A stretch of DNA of 64,000 nucleotides. It comes from a bacterium (GTDB lineage Bacteria; Bacillota; Bacilli; Lactobacillales; Streptococcaceae). The stretch covers positions 124,001 to 188,000 of the forward strand of contig CAJNCS010000006.1 of assembly GCA_905221325.1 (NCBI GenBank). The letters are read 5' to 3'. The notes below the pieces were generated by a model. It saw only the letters and a list, made by a program, of their open reading frames with translations, was not told the DNA's origin and did not search any database. Below are positions 28,231-36,709 of this stretch, one piece after another. The translations under genes were made by a program, and so were the position numbers. The first letter of the stretch is position 1. Every line of letters starts with the position of its first letter.

Positions 28231-28529
28231 AACTTGGTTTTGACTTGGTCAAAGTGGAAGCGGTCATAGGCCCGCCAAGCGGCGCGAGTAGGAGCATCTG
28301 GATCAAGAGCGCTGAGTCCCATGAGAAGACTGGAAGTTTGGTAAAATTTTTCCAATTCAATCAAGAATTGATTATCCACTGTCTCAGCCTTGGCTAGAAA
28401 GCCAAGAATAGAGTTTAATTGCTCCTGAAAGCGGACGTCGTCAGCGGTTGTCTGTTTGCATGCTTGGTAGGCTTTGTTTAAGTCAGTAATCAAAGTCTGA
28501 GCTCTTTTGATAGGGTCTGTATCTGTCAT
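28200..28529 (-). CDS. blpT: BlpT, small helical protein of the blp regulon
   Basis: A 109-residue soluble helical protein at the conserved blpT position, opposite to blpSRH. Function is not established; it is induced with the regulon in pneumococci. Its own promoter here carries a BlpR-type repeat. The last ten residues (LILNKNQRAN) and the stop are provided by the BOX element, so the C terminus is probably altered from an ancestral form. The start follows AGGAGG on the minus strand. Confidence 0.8.
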   Translation of the reverse strand: MTDTDPIKRAQTLITDLNKAYQACKQTTADDVRFQEQLNSILGFLAKAETVDNQFLIELEKFYQTSSLLMGLSALDPDAPTRAAWRAYDRFHFDQVKTKLILNKNQRAN

Positions 28530-28591
28530 GATGATTCCTCCTTTAATCTGGGTGCTAGTCTTGTTTCTAGCAACTGTGTTTTGATACTGTC

Positions 28592-28658
28592 AGTCTATCA
28601 CTTTTATCTCCTTTTTCAGCTTCAAATATTTAATTGTCATTGAAATTTCCTGAATGGT
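28592..28658 (-). promoter_or_regulatory. BlpR-type promoter of blpT
   Basis: On the minus strand CATTCAGGA and AATTAAATA start 21 bases apart. Exactly 38 bases after the second start lies the extended -10 TGATAGACT (hexamer at 28592-28597). The geometry matches the other Blp promoters in the window. Confidence 0.75.
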
Positions 28659-28722
28659 AATAGCGGGATTTTATGATAAAATACTTGTAAGGTTATCATG
28701 GTTATTTAGTAAAAACTTCAAC

Positions 28723-28788
28723 ACTTTAGGAATTTTTGAGAACCGTTTAGGATTTGGTGAAAAATAGTTTCTAGACTTATGGTATCCT
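28723..28788 (+). promoter_or_regulatory. Variant BlpR-type promoter of blpSRH
   Basis: TTTAGGA occurs at 28725-28731 and 28746-28752 (21-base period). TATCCT with an upstream TGG lies at 28783-28788, close to the 38-base spacing of the other sites. The predicted leader is only about 14 bases. Degenerate repeats suggest weaker autoinduction. Confidence 0.55.
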
Positions 28789-28808
28789 CTTTTTAGGAGG
28801 TTTTATCC

Positions 28809-29147
28809 ATGAACTATATCATCATCCAAAAAGAGAAAGAAATTTTCAAATTAAACATAAAGGATATCTACTATATCCAAACGCATCCAAGCAAAGCCCA
28901 TACCATGCATATTGTTACAGAAAACGCTAGCTTTGATCTATTTCAAAATTTAAGTAATCTTGAGAAACAATATGGGGAAACCTTAACGAGATGTCATCGA
29001 AATTGTCTGGTTAACCTTGAACAAGTAAGATCCATGGATATCCAATCAAAGACCCTCTTTCTTGGAGAAGAAGGTCAATATGCTGTCAAGTATGCCAGAC
29101 GTCGCTATAGAGAGATTCGTCAAAAATGGTTGAAAGAAGGAGAGTAA
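28809..29147 (+). CDS. blpS: BlpS, LytTR-only DNA-binding protein
   Basis: A 112-residue LytTR domain without a receiver domain (IKDIYYIQTHPSKAHTMHIV and the TRCHRNCLVNLEQV motif). It aligns with the C-terminal half of the adjacent BlpR. It may compete with or modulate BlpR at the same direct repeats. It is first gene of blpS-blpR-blpH, 4 bases before blpR. Confidence 0.88.
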   Translation: MNYIIIQKEKEIFKLNIKDIYYIQTHPSKAHTMHIVTENASFDLFQNLSNLEKQYGETLTRCHRNCLVNLEQVRSMDIQSKTLFLGEEGQYAVKYARRRYREIRQKWLKEGE

Positions 29148-29151
29148 GAAG

Positions 29152-29889
29152 ATGAGAATATGTGTTTTAGAAGATGATTTTTCCCAACAAGCTAGGATTG
29201 AAACGACGATTGAGAAACTCTTGAAGAAACATTATATCACTCCCAGCTCTTTTGAAGTCTTTGGCAAGCCAGATCAACTGCTGGCAGAGGTGCATGAGAA
29301 GGGAGCACATCAGCTATTCTTTTTGGACATTGAGATTCGAAATGAAGAAATGAAAGGTCTGGAAGTGGCTAGAAAGATTCGGGATCGGGATCCTTATGCC
29401 CTGATAGTCTTTGTGACGACTCACTCGGAGTTTATGCCCCTCTCCTTTCGCTACCAAGTGTCTGCTTTGGACTACATTGATAAGGCCCTTTCGGTAGAGG
29501 AGTTTGAATCTCGGATTGAGACAGCCCTTCTCTATGCCAATGGTCAAGATAGTAAAAGCCTGGCGGAAGATTGCTTTTACTTTAAATCAAAATTTGCCCA
29601 ATTCCAATATCCTTTTAAGGAGGTTTACTATCTCGAAACGTCACCCAGACCCCATCGTGTTATTCTCTATACCAAGACAGACAGGCTGGAATTTACGGCG
29701 AGTTTAGAGGAGGTTCTCAAGCAGGAACCCCGTCTCTTGCAGTGCCACCGCTCCTTTCTCATCAATCCAACCAATGTAGCTCGTTTGGATAAAAAAGAAA
29801 AACTCCTTTTCTTTCCCAATGGTGGAAGCTGTCTGATCGCGCGTTATAAGGTCAGGGAAGTGTCTGAGGCTATCACTAACTTGCACTGA
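29152..29889 (+). CDS. blpR: BlpR, response regulator of the bacteriocin regulon
   Basis: A 245-residue AlgR/AgrA-type regulator. The receiver domain has the acidic pair in VLEDDF and phospho-acceptor Asp59 in FFLDIEIRN. The C-terminal LytTR domain (about residues 140-240, LQCHRSFLINPTNV) binds paired direct repeats. When phosphorylated by BlpH it should activate the Blp promoters described in this window. Confidence 0.93.
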   Translation: MRICVLEDDFSQQARIETTIEKLLKKHYITPSSFEVFGKPDQLLAEVHEKGAHQLFFLDIEIRNEEMKGLEVARKIRDRDPYALIVFVTTHSEFMPLSFRYQVSALDYIDKALSVEEFESRIETALLYANGQDSKSLAEDCFYFKSKFAQFQYPFKEVYYLETSPRPHRVILYTKTDRLEFTASLEEVLKQEPRLLQCHRSFLINPTNVARLDKKEKLLFFPNGGSCLIARYKVREVSEAITNLH

Positions 29890-29902
29890 GCTAGGAGAGT
29901 TT

Positions 29903-31243
29903 ATGTATATTGTTTGGATATTGTTGTATACACTTGTTTCTAATGGACTAGAAATTGTCATTTTCTTTAAGGTAGATGGAATTGATCTTACTTTCGAGAG
30001 GATTTTTAAGGCCTTTCTTTTTAAGATACTGTTGGCCTTTGTTTTTGTAATGATTAGCTATATAGTAGGAAATACTTACCTATCTTATTTTATGGAACCC
30101 TTGTATGGCATAGGCTTATCTTTCTTATTGTTAAGAGGGCTTCCTAAAAAACTCCTTTTCTTTTATGGTCTCTTTCCAATGATATTAGTGAATCTCTTTT
30201 ATAGAGGAGTTTCTTATTTTGTGCTTCCATTTTTGGGGCAAGAGCAAGTATATAATGACTACTCATTTACTGGGTTATGTATCATAATTTTCAATTTCTT
30301 CATTTCTCTAGCCTTTTTGAAATGGTTGGACTATGATTTTACTAACTTGAGAAGGGAGATCTTAGATAAAGCCTTTCAAAAGTCCCTGACTCATATTAAC
30401 TGGATAATGGGGGCTTACTATTTGGTTATACAAAGTCTGTCCTACTTTGAATATGAACAGGGGATTCAATCAACGACTGTTCGCCATCTCATCCTAGTGT
30501 TTTACCTACTCTTTTTTATGGGGGTTATCAAGAAGCTGGATACCTATTTGAAGGACAAACTTCATGAGAGATTGAACCAAGAGCAGGACTTGCGCTATAG
30601 AGATATGGAACGCTATAGTCGGCATATAGAGGAACTTTACAAGGAAGTACGGAGCTTTCGCCATGACTACACCAACCTCTTAACAAGCTTACGTCTGAGT
30701 ATTGAAGAGGAGGATATGGAGCAGATAAAAGAGGTCTACGACTCCGTCTTGAAGGAGTCCAGTCAGAAATTGCAGGACAATAAATATGACATTGGACGAT
30801 TGGTGAATGTTCGGGACCGTGCCCTTAAAAGTCTCCTAGCGGGAAAATTTCTAAAAGCTAGAGAAAAGAACATTATCTTTAATGTCGAAGTTCCTGAGGA
30901 GATTCAAGTCGAGGGGATGAGCCTACTTGATTTTCTAACCATTGTGTCTATCCTTTGTGACAATGCTATTGAAGCCAGTGCAGAGGCCAGTCAACCTCAT
31001 GTTTCAATCGCCTTTTTTAAAAATGGGGCACGGGAGACCTTTATCATTGAAAACTCCATCAGAGAAGAGAGCATAGATATTTCTGAAATCTTCTCCTTCG
31101 GAGCAAGTTCTAAAGGGGAGGACCGAGGAGTTGGTCTCTATACCGTCATGAAGATTGTGGAAAGTTATCCCAATGTCAGTCTCAATACCACCTGTCAAGA
31201 TCAAGTCTTTCGTCAGATGCTTACTGTGATACATGCAGAATGA
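29903..31243 (+). CDS. blpH: BlpH, peptide-pheromone receptor histidine kinase
   Basis: A 446-residue HPK10-type kinase: six or seven N-terminal membrane helices (residues 1-210) sensing BlpC, a coiled linker, the phospho-acceptor histidine in SFRHDYTNLLTSLR, and the N-box DNAIEAS with the G-box GVGLYTVMKI. It terminates at a strong bidirectional hairpin shared with blpC. Confidence 0.92.
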   Translation: MYIVWILLYTLVSNGLEIVIFFKVDGIDLTFERIFKAFLFKILLAFVFVMISYIVGNTYLSYFMEPLYGIGLSFLLLRGLPKKLLFFYGLFPMILVNLFYRGVSYFVLPFLGQEQVYNDYSFTGLCIIIFNFFISLAFLKWLDYDFTNLRREILDKAFQKSLTHINWIMGAYYLVIQSLSYFEYEQGIQSTTVRHLILVFYLLFFMGVIKKLDTYLKDKLHERLNQEQDLRYRDMERYSRHIEELYKEVRSFRHDYTNLLTSLRLSIEEEDMEQIKEVYDSVLKESSQKLQDNKYDIGRLVNVRDRALKSLLAGKFLKAREKNIIFNVEVPEEIQVEGMSLLDFLTIVSILCDNAIEASAEASQPHVSIAFFKNGARETFIIENSIREESIDISEIFSFGASSKGEDRGVGLYTVMKIVESYPNVSLNTTCQDQVFRQMLTVIHAE

Positions 31244-31244
31244 T

Positions 31245-31287
31245 AAAAAATAAGACCGAGAGTGATTGTTTCTCGGTCTTATTTTTT
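31245..31287. terminator. Bidirectional terminator between blpH and blpC
   Basis: AAAAAATAAGACCGAGA / TCTCGGTCTTATTTTTT, a perfect 17-bp stem with A and T tracts on either side. Confidence 0.9.
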
Positions 31288-31441
31288 ATAGTTGTATTGG
31301 CTGATGAAGTCCTTTCGTATTGTTATACTTAATTATATTAAGACCATATAAGATATCTTCCCACCATCCTCCACCTGTGATTTGATTGAGTTCAGTAGTT
31401 GTTAGTTCTTGAAATGAAGTTAGGTTTTGATTCTTATCCAT
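31286..31441 (-). CDS. blpC: BlpC, bacteriocin-inducing peptide pheromone precursor
   Basis: A 51-residue peptide read on the minus strand. The leader MDKNQNLTSFQELTTTELNQ-ITGG is the BlpC leader, and cleavage after GG leaves a 27-residue pheromone beginning GWWEDILYGLN and ending LHQPIQL. From memory it is closest to the TIGR4-type pheromone (GLWEDILYSLN...) but differs at several positions. AAGGAGA lies upstream of the ATG. It is last gene of blpA-blpB-blpC, exported by BlpAB and sensed by BlpH. Confidence 0.93.
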   Translation of the reverse strand: MDKNQNLTSFQELTTTELNQITGGGWWEDILYGLNIIKYNNTKGLHQPIQL

Positions 31442-31497
31442 GTTACAATTCTCCTTTTTGATAAGATAATAAATAGTTGCAGAGTGTTATCTGAAAA

Positions 31498-32859
31498 TTA
31501 ATCAGAATGTGTTAAAATTTTATCTTTGAAGTAATCAAAATATGTTTTCTTTGCAGTTACACTAGTAACGCGACCTTGTAAGCCATATTGGATGAGCTTA
31601 CTGTCTTCGTTAGATAGTTTTGCAAGAGCGGTTAATTTAAAGAGATTTCCTTGCTCTGTTCTGGTCGGAGTTTGATCAATTGTCTGAAGTTGGCCGATGA
31701 TGGTAATGCCGTGATTTCCAATCTTCTCCAGTTTTAATCTTACAGTTTGTCCTTTATCTAGTAGCGGTAGATAGTCAGAAGATACGTAGTAAGTGATTAG
31801 TACTTCTCTTGTATCTGTGATGACAGGGAATATTTGAGCAATTTCTGTACCAGTTGGAATTCTATTTTTACCTTCAAATTCGCTGTTCAGATGAACGATA
31901 CCTTTACTTGGAGCGGTTAAAGTATTATTTTCTAAGCGCTGTGTCGCTTGATCTAGCTGTACTTTTAATTCTGTTAATTGGTTCTCCACGGTTAGTTGCT
32001 GTTGTGAGGCTGTCTGTAAAAACTGAGTGCGAAGTACTTCAATTTTAGTTTCTAAACTATTATCATAAGTTGCTACACTTCCAATCCCAGCTTGCTGAAT
32101 TTTGAGGCTTGCGATAGATGATTCAAGACCTGCAATACTTTGATTTATTTGAGATAAAAATGGCTCCTCTGCAGTTCCTTGTGTTTGTCCTTGTGAGGTT
32201 ACAAGATAACGATTTAAAATTGACTGGTGCGGATTGCCAGTTGGTAAGCGTACTCTTTTATTTATGATAGCATCTCTCAGTTCTTCATATTCTCCAATTT
32301 GTTGTTGAACTTTTGTAATTTCTTGTTCGATGGCTGATGAACTGCTATTGGCAAGATTAGCTTGATTTGAAACCTCGGTGTTAGTCTTTGTGATACCCAG
32401 TTCAATATCACGAGCTTGTTTGGTAAAATTCATAAAGGTATTATGGTAGCCAAATTCATCCTCGCCAGAAAAAAGATCAGTCGCTTTTTCTAAGCTTTGT
32501 TTCAAAATTCCAAGTCCTTCTTTTTGCTTCTCAAGTCTTTGTAATTGAGTTTCTAAGGCAGTTTTCTGACTTTCTTCCATTGTTTCAGAGTATTTGATAA
32601 GTAAGTCCCCTTTTTCAACTACTTGATTTGCCACTAAATGATTAGCAAGGATAGGATTATCACTGGTTGACTGAATGGATGCAATGACACTTGTAGGGGC
32701 GATTTCTCCTTGGGAAGTAACAGTAATTTCTTTTGTGGCAACAAGGGAGAAAATCAAGATGAAAGTAAACAGTAATGAAAGAGGTATAATTAACACTGTC
32801 GCATAGTTATGGTAACGTCTCTGATAAAACTCGACGCTTCTAAAAAGATTAGGATTCAT
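31498..32859 (-). CDS. blpB: BlpB, HlyD-type accessory protein of the peptide exporter
   Basis: A 453-residue membrane fusion protein with one N-terminal membrane helix (IIPLSLLFTFILIFSLVATK), a lipoyl/barrel-sandwich pair flanking a long coiled coil (about residues 85-320), and a C-terminal beta domain. It works with BlpA to process and export double-glycine peptides. It is separated from blpA by 10 bases. Confidence 0.92.
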   Translation of the reverse strand: MNPNLFRSVEFYQRRYHNYATVLIIPLSLLFTFILIFSLVATKEITVTSQGEIAPTSVIASIQSTSDNPILANHLVANQVVEKGDLLIKYSETMEESQKTALETQLQRLEKQKEGLGILKQSLEKATDLFSGEDEFGYHNTFMNFTKQARDIELGITKTNTEVSNQANLANSSSSAIEQEITKVQQQIGEYEELRDAIINKRVRLPTGNPHQSILNRYLVTSQGQTQGTAEEPFLSQINQSIAGLESSIASLKIQQAGIGSVATYDNSLETKIEVLRTQFLQTASQQQLTVENQLTELKVQLDQATQRLENNTLTAPSKGIVHLNSEFEGKNRIPTGTEIAQIFPVITDTREVLITYYVSSDYLPLLDKGQTVRLKLEKIGNHGITIIGQLQTIDQTPTRTEQGNLFKLTALAKLSNEDSKLIQYGLQGRVTSVTAKKTYFDYFKDKILTHSD

Positions 32860-32869
32860 GACATTCTCC

Positions 32870-35023
32870 TTATTTATTGAATAGATGATGGTAGAAGCCT
32901 TGCGCCTGCATTAACTCTTGGTGACTGCCAACTTCAATGATTTTCCCCTGGTCAAGAACAATGACACGGTTAGTCCGTTCGGCTATACTTAGACGATGGG
33001 CTACAAAGAGAATGGTTTTATCAGTTAGGGACATAAGATTATCTATAACCTTTTTCTCAGTCAAAACATCGAGAGCACTAGTAGCTTCATCTAGTATTAA
33101 AACAGGAGATTTAGTTAGGAGAGCACGAGCGAGGGCTATTCGTTGCTTTTGTCCTCCTGATAGACCAGCTCCATCAGAGAGCTGAGTTTGATAGCCCATA
33201 GGCATTCTTTCAATGTCTTGACGGATTTCAGCTAATTCACAAGCTTTTAGAATATCTTCTTGGCTAATCATATTATTACCACCCAAGGTTAAGTTTTCCA
33301 AGATAGAGCCATTAAAGATATAGGCTTGTTGGGGCAGGTAATTAATATGACGGCGCAAGACTTTTTTATCAATATTTTTAATATCCTGATGATTGATGGA
33401 AATATGTCCTTTGTAGGGTTCAAAGAAATTGACAATCATTTTGGCTAAAGTTGTTTTACCAGAACCGCTAACTCCAACTAGGCTAACCTTATCTCCTTGT
33501 TTAATCGTGAGATTAATATCTGTTAAGGTATCTCGTCCAAAACCATACTTATAAGAAAGGTCATCAAATTCAATATCGCCCATCAAAAAATGTGAATGAA
33601 CAGGGTTTTCTTGAACTTGAAATTCAGATTCGACTAGATAGACTTCGTTCAAACGGTTATTAGCGACCTTTGCAGATTGGAGTTTGGTTTGGAGGTTGAT
33701 AATATTTTCCATAGGAGTTGTAAAGTAAGAAAGAAGTGTGTTAAAGGTAATCAGCTGACCGATAGAAATTTTACTAGACATAACTAATTGAGCCCCAAAC
33801 CATAGGATAAGGACATTCAGAACTAACTTTGTTCCTTGTTTTAAATTAGTTTGTAAAATAGAATATTTAGTAAGTTTAAAGGATTTTTCCAAATAATCTA
33901 CAAATTCACTGTCTATATTTTGGTAGCGATTTTCTTCACTTGTGAGTGACTTGATGGTTTCAATCCCATTGATATCTTCGATAATGGCAGAACTAACCAT
34001 AGAATTACTTTGCATGACATCGTGGTTCATTTTTTCAAAAGGCTTCATAAAAGAAAAGATGATGAACATGTATATAGGAACGGAAATAAGAGAAAGAAGG
34101 AAGAGATTAGGGTTTTGTGCCAGTAAGACGCTCCCTACAAGGATCAGAATGGAAACATCAAGAAGAAGAGAGAGAATGGTAGAAGCTAAGGCATCTATAA
34201 TAGAGTTGGCATCTGTGAAGCGTGAAATGATTTCTCCTGTACGACGTGTCGCAAAGAAAGACATAGGAAGTTCAAAGATATGACGAATATAGGCCAAAAT
34301 TACATCAATGCTTAATCTCTGACTCAGAACAGTTAGGAGATAATCTCTGGAGAAGCTCATGGCTTGTTGGAGGATATAGGTGATAATTAGACCAATTGAG
34401 ATAATTCCTAAAGTTGATTTCATCTGATTTGGAATGTACTCATCCAAGATTCCTTGGAGATAATAAGAACCACCGATATTGATAATAGTGACTAATAAGC
34501 TTGAGAGAACAATGTAAGCAATGAGAGATTTTTGTTTGAAAATCAGAGGGAGGAAGCTCAGTAGACCATTCTTTTTATCTTTATGGGGTTGATAGCTGGG
34601 TTTGGGAGCTAGAAAAATAGCTACTCCAGTCCATTCAGAGAAAAAGCGTTCTTTTGACATTTTGGTGATTTTTACAGAAGGGTCAGGATCACCAATAATC
34701 AGATAGTCTTTCTTTGTTTGATAGACAACATAGTAATGTTGGAGTTTCCCTTCTTTGTTAACGTGAACGATAAATGGATAGGGGACATCGCTCATATCAA
34801 AGAGCGTTTTATCTGCTTGAACAGGCCTTGTTTCAAATCCCATTTCATTTGCGGCTTTTACAATGCCAAGAGCAGTCGTCCCTTCTTTATTGGTCTTTGC
34901 AAGTTCTCTCAAGTGAGCTAGAGAAAAATCTGAACCATAGAATTTGGCAATCGAGGCTAAGGCAGCGACACCACAGTCTCTAGCATCTATTTGAGGAACA
35001 AATGTACGTTTATAAGAAGTCAT
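32870..35023 (-). CDS. blpA: BlpA, peptidase-containing ABC exporter (PCAT), full length
   Basis: A 717-residue transporter with an N-terminal C39 peptidase (Cys17 in DARDCGVAAL, His in LQHYYVV, Asp in GDPDP) that cuts after GG. Six membrane helices follow (residues 160-440), then an ATPase with GVSGSGKTT, LSGGQKQR and LILDEATSALD. Many pneumococcal blpA genes carry frameshifts; this copy is open throughout, so pheromone and bacteriocins should be exported. ATG 35023 (after AAAGGA) is chosen over an in-frame TTG two codons earlier. Confidence 0.94.
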   Translation of the reverse strand: MTSYKRTFVPQIDARDCGVAALASIAKFYGSDFSLAHLRELAKTNKEGTTALGIVKAANEMGFETRPVQADKTLFDMSDVPYPFIVHVNKEGKLQHYYVVYQTKKDYLIIGDPDPSVKITKMSKERFFSEWTGVAIFLAPKPSYQPHKDKKNGLLSFLPLIFKQKSLIAYIVLSSLLVTIINIGGSYYLQGILDEYIPNQMKSTLGIISIGLIITYILQQAMSFSRDYLLTVLSQRLSIDVILAYIRHIFELPMSFFATRRTGEIISRFTDANSIIDALASTILSLLLDVSILILVGSVLLAQNPNLFLLSLISVPIYMFIIFSFMKPFEKMNHDVMQSNSMVSSAIIEDINGIETIKSLTSEENRYQNIDSEFVDYLEKSFKLTKYSILQTNLKQGTKLVLNVLILWFGAQLVMSSKISIGQLITFNTLLSYFTTPMENIINLQTKLQSAKVANNRLNEVYLVESEFQVQENPVHSHFLMGDIEFDDLSYKYGFGRDTLTDINLTIKQGDKVSLVGVSGSGKTTLAKMIVNFFEPYKGHISINHQDIKNIDKKVLRRHINYLPQQAYIFNGSILENLTLGGNNMISQEDILKACELAEIRQDIERMPMGYQTQLSDGAGLSGGQKQRIALARALLTKSPVLILDEATSALDVLTEKKVIDNLMSLTDKTILFVAHRLSIAERTNRVIVLDQGKIIEVGSHQELMQAQGFYHHLFNK

Positions 35024-35054
35024 TGGCAAATCCTTTCATATAAAATATGAATTT

Positions 35055-35122
35055 ATTATACCATGATACTAAGTTCATATTTTATAAAATCTTGAATTGT
35101 CATTGAAACTTCCTGAATGGTA
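35055..35122 (-). promoter_or_regulatory. BlpR-type promoter of blpABC
   Basis: On the minus strand ACCATTCAGG and ACAATTCAAG form a direct repeat with a 21-base period, and TGGTATAAT (hexamer 35055-35060) begins 38 bases after the second AATTCAAG. Confidence 0.85.
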
Positions 35123-35183
35123 AAAAAGTGATTAGAAACTATCTTTTTTTAAAAAATTTAGAGGTGGTTTCAAATAAAAAGCT

Positions 35184-35248
35184 AATTCAAGACGTTTCGA
35201 TGACAATTCAAGATTTGGATGAAAAACTTTAACAAATAATGATATACT
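35184..35248 (+). promoter_or_regulatory. BlpR-type promoter of bacteriocin cassette A
   Basis: AATTCAAGA at 35184-35192 and 35205-35213 (21-base period), then TGATATACT with hexamer 35243-35248. It is followed by the shared leader CTTGTCAAGGTTACAACAGG and AAAGGAG before the ATG. Confidence 0.88.
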
Positions 35249-35305
35249 AAACTTGTCAAGGTTACAACAGGACAAAAATTAAAAATAAAAAAAGGAGTAT
35301 TTGTC

Positions 35306-35533
35306 ATGAATACAAAAACGATGTCACAATTTGAAATTATGGATACTGAGATGCTTGCGAAAGTTGAAGGAGGTTTCGGAGGTTGGGGAGATATGATTGC
35401 TGGTTTATTGGGTGGGCTAGCACCTTCTCCAACTTTGGATCAATTAAATGGTAAGTGGCCTATTATACATTTTTCAAAACCATGTGGTCCTTATGGTATA
35501 GGGGGAACTCCAAACTCATGTAATGGTATTTAA
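35306..35533 (+). CDS. Bacteriocin-like peptide A with double-glycine leader
   Basis: 75 residues: leader MNTKTMSQFEIMDTEML-AKVEGG followed by a 52-residue mature part starting FGGWGDMIAGLLGGL and ending with two cysteines in KPCGPYGIGGTPNSCNGI. The glycine-rich start is bacteriocin-like, but the proline/glycine C-terminal loop does not match the BlpI/J/K/M/N peptides I know. It is the first gene of its cassette behind a BlpR promoter, with two small genes downstream as immunity candidates. Confidence 0.82.
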   Translation: MNTKTMSQFEIMDTEMLAKVEGGFGGWGDMIAGLLGGLAPSPTLDQLNGKWPIIHFSKPCGPYGIGGTPNSCNGI

Positions 35534-35547
35534 AAAGGATTGAAGCT

Positions 35548-35868
35548 ATGAAGGCAAAATATGGGAATCAAATTGTTGATGTTTGGGAAATTGGTCAAGC
35601 AACTCCTAAACCAAGTTGGGTAGAGGAAGCTTTTCAAAAAAATTATATGGTTTGGTTGGATAATCATGTGCGCATTCTAATGGCAGGTCTCAACACTTCT
35701 CTCGCAACGAATATCAAGTTTGGTCTAGTTGGAACAGTTGGAGGAGGATTCGCTGGTTATGGAATGTATGTTCTTGGTTATCCAGGTGATTATATAGATA
35801 TCACCAATCATAGAGTTGTTTCTGCTAAAACATTTCACAAAAGTTATCAAATTTTAGAAAATGATTAG
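35548..35868 (+). CDS. Hypothetical 106-residue protein in bacteriocin cassette A
   Basis: The protein has no signal peptide. A weakly hydrophobic Gly-rich stretch (FGLVGTVGGGFAGYGMYVLG) is followed by PGDYIDITNHRVVSAKTF. AAAGGATTGAAGCT precedes the ATG, 14 bases after the bacteriocin stop. The family is not recognised; the final segment is reminiscent of small phage-type proteins. Position suggests immunity or an accessory role for peptide A, but this is inference. Confidence 0.55.
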   Translation: MKAKYGNQIVDVWEIGQATPKPSWVEEAFQKNYMVWLDNHVRILMAGLNTSLATNIKFGLVGTVGGGFAGYGMYVLGYPGDYIDITNHRVVSAKTFHKSYQILEND

Positions 35869-35896
35869 ATGTCATTTAATTGTAATGGAGAAAGCA

Positions 35897-36301
35897 ATGA
35901 AAAAAATATTTTTAAAAAAACGGACCATCTTCCTTGCGAGATTGTTCCTAGGGCAGTTGCCCTTGCTTGTCTCTACTTATCTATTTCTATCTCGTCAATT
36001 TTTAAATTTTTCCTTAGTTTTCCAATTTCTTTTAGTGGTTATTAACTTGGCTTCTATTTTGGTTACTGTTTACCTTACTAGGGAAATGAGGATAAGAGAG
36101 TTTGAAGATGATGATTTGGTTAGTCCTAGAACCAATCAACTCATGTTCATCGGCTTGACAGGCTTTATGTCTATTATCTGTTTGTATAGAGGTATCACAG
36201 CAGGAGAATCTTACCAACAACTAATCGCTTATATTGGCGCGGTTCTATGCTTGCTTATCATGCTTTTGCTTATTTGGGGTTTGAAGTATTATAAAAAGTA
36301 G
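35897..36301 (+). CDS. Four-helix membrane protein, candidate immunity protein of cassette A
   Basis: 134 residues with four predicted membrane helices (FLARLFLGQLPLLVSTYLFL; FSLVFQFLLVVINLASILVTV; LMFIGLTGFMSIICLY; LIAYIGAVLCLLIMLLLIWG) and a basic N terminus. ATG 35897 is used because GGAG is 6 bases away; earlier in-frame ATGs at 35861 and 35885 lack a site. Small membrane proteins of this kind commonly provide self-immunity in blp loci. Confidence 0.6.
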   Translation: MKKIFLKKRTIFLARLFLGQLPLLVSTYLFLSRQFLNFSLVFQFLLVVINLASILVTVYLTREMRIREFEDDDLVSPRTNQLMFIGLTGFMSIICLYRGITAGESYQQLIAYIGAVLCLLIMLLLIWGLKYYKK

Positions 36302-36313
36302 AGGTTAATGAAG

Positions 36314-36354
36314 TATAAAAGGGTAAGTGTTTTCGAAATACTCACCCTTTTATA
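36314..36354 (+). terminator. Terminator of cassette A
   Basis: TATAAAAGGGT and ACCCTTTTATA arms with one internal mismatch, 15-base region overall. Confidence 0.7.
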
Positions 36355-36367
36355 ATGAAGTTTTTGC

Positions 36368-36432
36368 AATTCAAGACGTTTCGATGACAATTCAAGATTT
36401 GGATGAAAAATTTTAAAAAACAATGATATACT
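36368..36432 (+). promoter_or_regulatory. BlpR-type promoter of cassette B
   Basis: AATTCAAGA at 36368 and 36389, TGATATACT with hexamer 36427-36432 (21 and 38 base spacing). The shared leader follows. Confidence 0.88.
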
Positions 36433-36487
36433 AAACTTGTCAAGGTTGCAACAGGACAAAAATTAAAAATAAAAAGGAGTATTTGTC

Positions 36488-36709
36488 ATGAATGCAAAAA
36501 TGATGTCACAATTTGAGGTTATGGATACAGAGATGCTTGCGAGTAAAGTAGGAGGAAAAACAATATATTACGGTAATGGTTTATATTGTGATAACTCTAA
36601 AGGTTGCTGGGTAAACTGGCCTGAAGCTATAAATAAAATTCTTACTAATTCTATTGTTAATGGATTTTCAGGTGGGAATGCAGGTTGGAATTCGGGGGGA
36701 CCTCTATAA
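36488..36709 (+). CDS. Class IIa (pediocin-like, ubericin A-like) bacteriocin precursor
   Basis: 73 residues: leader MNAKMMSQFEVMDTEMLASKVGG and a 50-residue mature part starting KTIYYGNGLYC. The YGNG-L-x-C pediocin box continues DNSKGCWVNW and the tail ends NGFSGGNAGWNSGGPL, very like ubericin A of S. uberis. Five residues separate the cysteines, where pediocin-like peptides normally have four. Such peptides bind the mannose PTS of Listeria, enterococci and relatives. The leader has KVGG rather than VEGG at the cut site. It is directly coupled to an immunity gene. Confidence 0.92.
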   Translation: MNAKMMSQFEVMDTEMLASKVGGKTIYYGNGLYCDNSKGCWVNWPEAINKILTNSIVNGFSGGNAGWNSGGPL

